A stretch of 5,443 bases of DNA from positions 1 to 5,443 of the forward strand of contig JAHFTN010000099.1 in the NCBI GenBank assembly GCA_023269365.1. The letters run 5' to 3'. The position numbers were made by a program, and so were the translations under genes. The notes beneath the pieces were generated by a model. The model was given only the letters and a program-made list of their open reading frames with translations, was not told where the DNA came from and did no database searches. Every line of letters starts with the position of its first letter. Within the stretch, counting starts at the first letter, position 1. Shown here piece by piece: positions 4,596 through 5,443 of this stretch. Origin of the DNA: Chlamydiota bacterium (GTDB lineage: Bacteria; Chlamydiota; Chlamydiia; Chlamydiales; Rhabdochlamydiaceae).

Positions 4596-5443
4596 AATTG
4601 TAGAGCTTTTGCTCTCTACCCCTTCCTCTTTAGGACTTAAGCCAGATACAGACCGCGCTTCTGCTCTTCATCTGGCTTTGCAGTGGCCTTCAAACGCCTA
4701 CCCTACGATTCATGTCGCAGGGAGCAACGGGAAAGGCTCTGTGGTGGGAAAGATTGCAAAGGCTCTGCAACACTCTGGTTACCGAGTCGGGATCTACACT
4801 TCTCCCCACCTGATCGATTTTAGAGAGCGGATTGCCATTAATGATGAGCTCATCGAAGAAGCAGCTGTCATCGCAGGGGTAAAAGAGCTTCTAACTCTTT
4901 CTAAACAGCTCCAAATCCAGCCTACATTTTTTGAGCTGACCACTTTTTTAGCTTTTGACTATTTTAGAAAAAAACAAGTCGATGTGGCGGTGATCGAAAC
5001 GGGAATTGGGGGCAGGGGCGATGCTACAAACGTAATCGATCCAGAGCTCTCCGTCATCACCTCCATCAGCCATGAGCATTCAGATCTGCTTGGGGAACAA
5101 CTCGAACAAATCGCTTTTGAGAAGGCGGGGATCATTAAAGAGGGAGTCCCTGTCGTCTTGGGGCCCAATGCGCGCTATGAGTCGATTTATGCCAGGGCAA
5201 AAGCCCTACATAGCCCCGTCTTTATCTCCAAGACGATCAGCGAATTTTTTGATGAGGAAAATAGCGCTATTGCCAAGCTGGCTCTAGAGCAACTAAAAAC
5301 ACACTTTACTCTATCAGAAGAAGCCATCACAAAGGCTCTCACTCACCGCCCTCCCTGCCGTTTTGAAGTGAGAGGCAATGTTGTATTCGATGTCGCCCAC
5401 AACAAAGAAGCGGTGTTCCACCTTCTCCAAGCGCTCCACAGCT
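4552..5443 (+). CDS. folC: Folylpolyglutamate synthase / dihydrofolate synthase (FolC), 3' end outside window
   Basis: The frame is open from ATG 4552 to the window end (297 codons seen). The start is uncertain: TTG 4564 has a better AGGAG core (4555-4559) but close spacing. FolC is a Mur-ligase-type ATP enzyme adding glutamate to dihydropteroate or folates. Visible motifs: P-loop HVAGSNGKGS (54-63), YTSPHLIDFRERI (82-94), FFELTTFLAFDYF (126-138), ETGIGGRGDATN (149-160), SISHEH (171-176), FEKAGIIK (189-196), PPCRFEV (267-273) and DVAHN (280-284). The usual form of the fourth motif is GLGGRLDATN and of the fifth SxxLDH, so these diverge mildly. From the P-loop to DVAHN the protein is about 30-40 residues shorter than E. 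coli FolC, all between residues 200 and 267. It overlaps the PHP gene by 44 (or 32) bases, continuing the overlapping rightward cluster. Confidence 0.94.
   Translation, partial: MRRHLEGSFSADYLKIVELLLSTPSSLGLKPDTDRASALHLALQWPSNAYPTIHVAGSNGKGSVVGKIAKALQHSGYRVGIYTSPHLIDFRERIAINDELIEEAAVIAGVKELLTLSKQLQIQPTFFELTTFLAFDYFRKKQVDVAVIETGIGGRGDATNVIDPELSVITSISHEHSDLLGEQLEQIAFEKAGIIKEGVPVVLGPNARYESIYARAKALHSPVFISKTISEFFDEENSAIAKLALEQLKTHFTLSEEAITKALTHRPPCRFEVRGNVVFDVAHNKEAVFHLLQALHS

Overview
The window looks like a chromosomal stretch from a bacterium of the phylum Chlamydiota, most likely an amoeba-associated (environmental) lineage rather than Chlamydia itself. The reasons are the nusB-murB neighbourhood, which I recall from memory as a chlamydial pairing, together with a LicD-family protein and long intergenic palindromes. 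This assignment is inference from gene content, not from a database comparison. All protein genes look intact except the last, which runs off the right edge.

Layout. Bases 52-2010 hold a tight leftward three-gene cluster, read in the order DnaQ-type exonuclease, LicD-family protein with a signal-peptide-like N-terminus, 53-residue basic protein. The gaps are only 7 and 5 bases, and in each case the TAG stop forms part of the next gene's AGG ribosome-binding core. Bases 2482-5443 hold a rightward cluster: nusB, murB, a PHP-domain phosphoesterase and folC (cut by the window edge). Every junction here overlaps, by about 26, 17 and 44 (or 32) bases, so translational coupling is likely.

The two clusters diverge from a 471-base non-coding region (2011-2481) that is almost filled by two adjacent imperfect palindromes of similar size. 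One spans 2025-2198 (outer arms 36 bases, 33 matching, with two nested inner inverted repeats). The other spans 2206-2375 (arms 76 bases, 69 matching, with a perfect 33-base core). They sit where the promoters of both clusters should be, so they are not terminators between converging genes. They look like MITE or ERIC-like palindromic repeats. The second carries a promoter-like -35/-10 pair in each arm, pointing outward towards both clusters.

Together the rightward genes are housekeeping: transcription antitermination (NusB), peptidoglycan precursor synthesis (MurB), nucleotide or RNA-fragment phosphoester hydrolysis (PHP) and folate polyglutamylation (FolC). The leftward genes are accessory. 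The points most worth a second look are the palindrome pair as a shared divergent promoter region, the apparent export signal on the LicD protein, the missing third-motif aspartate in the exonuclease, and the shortened central part of FolC.
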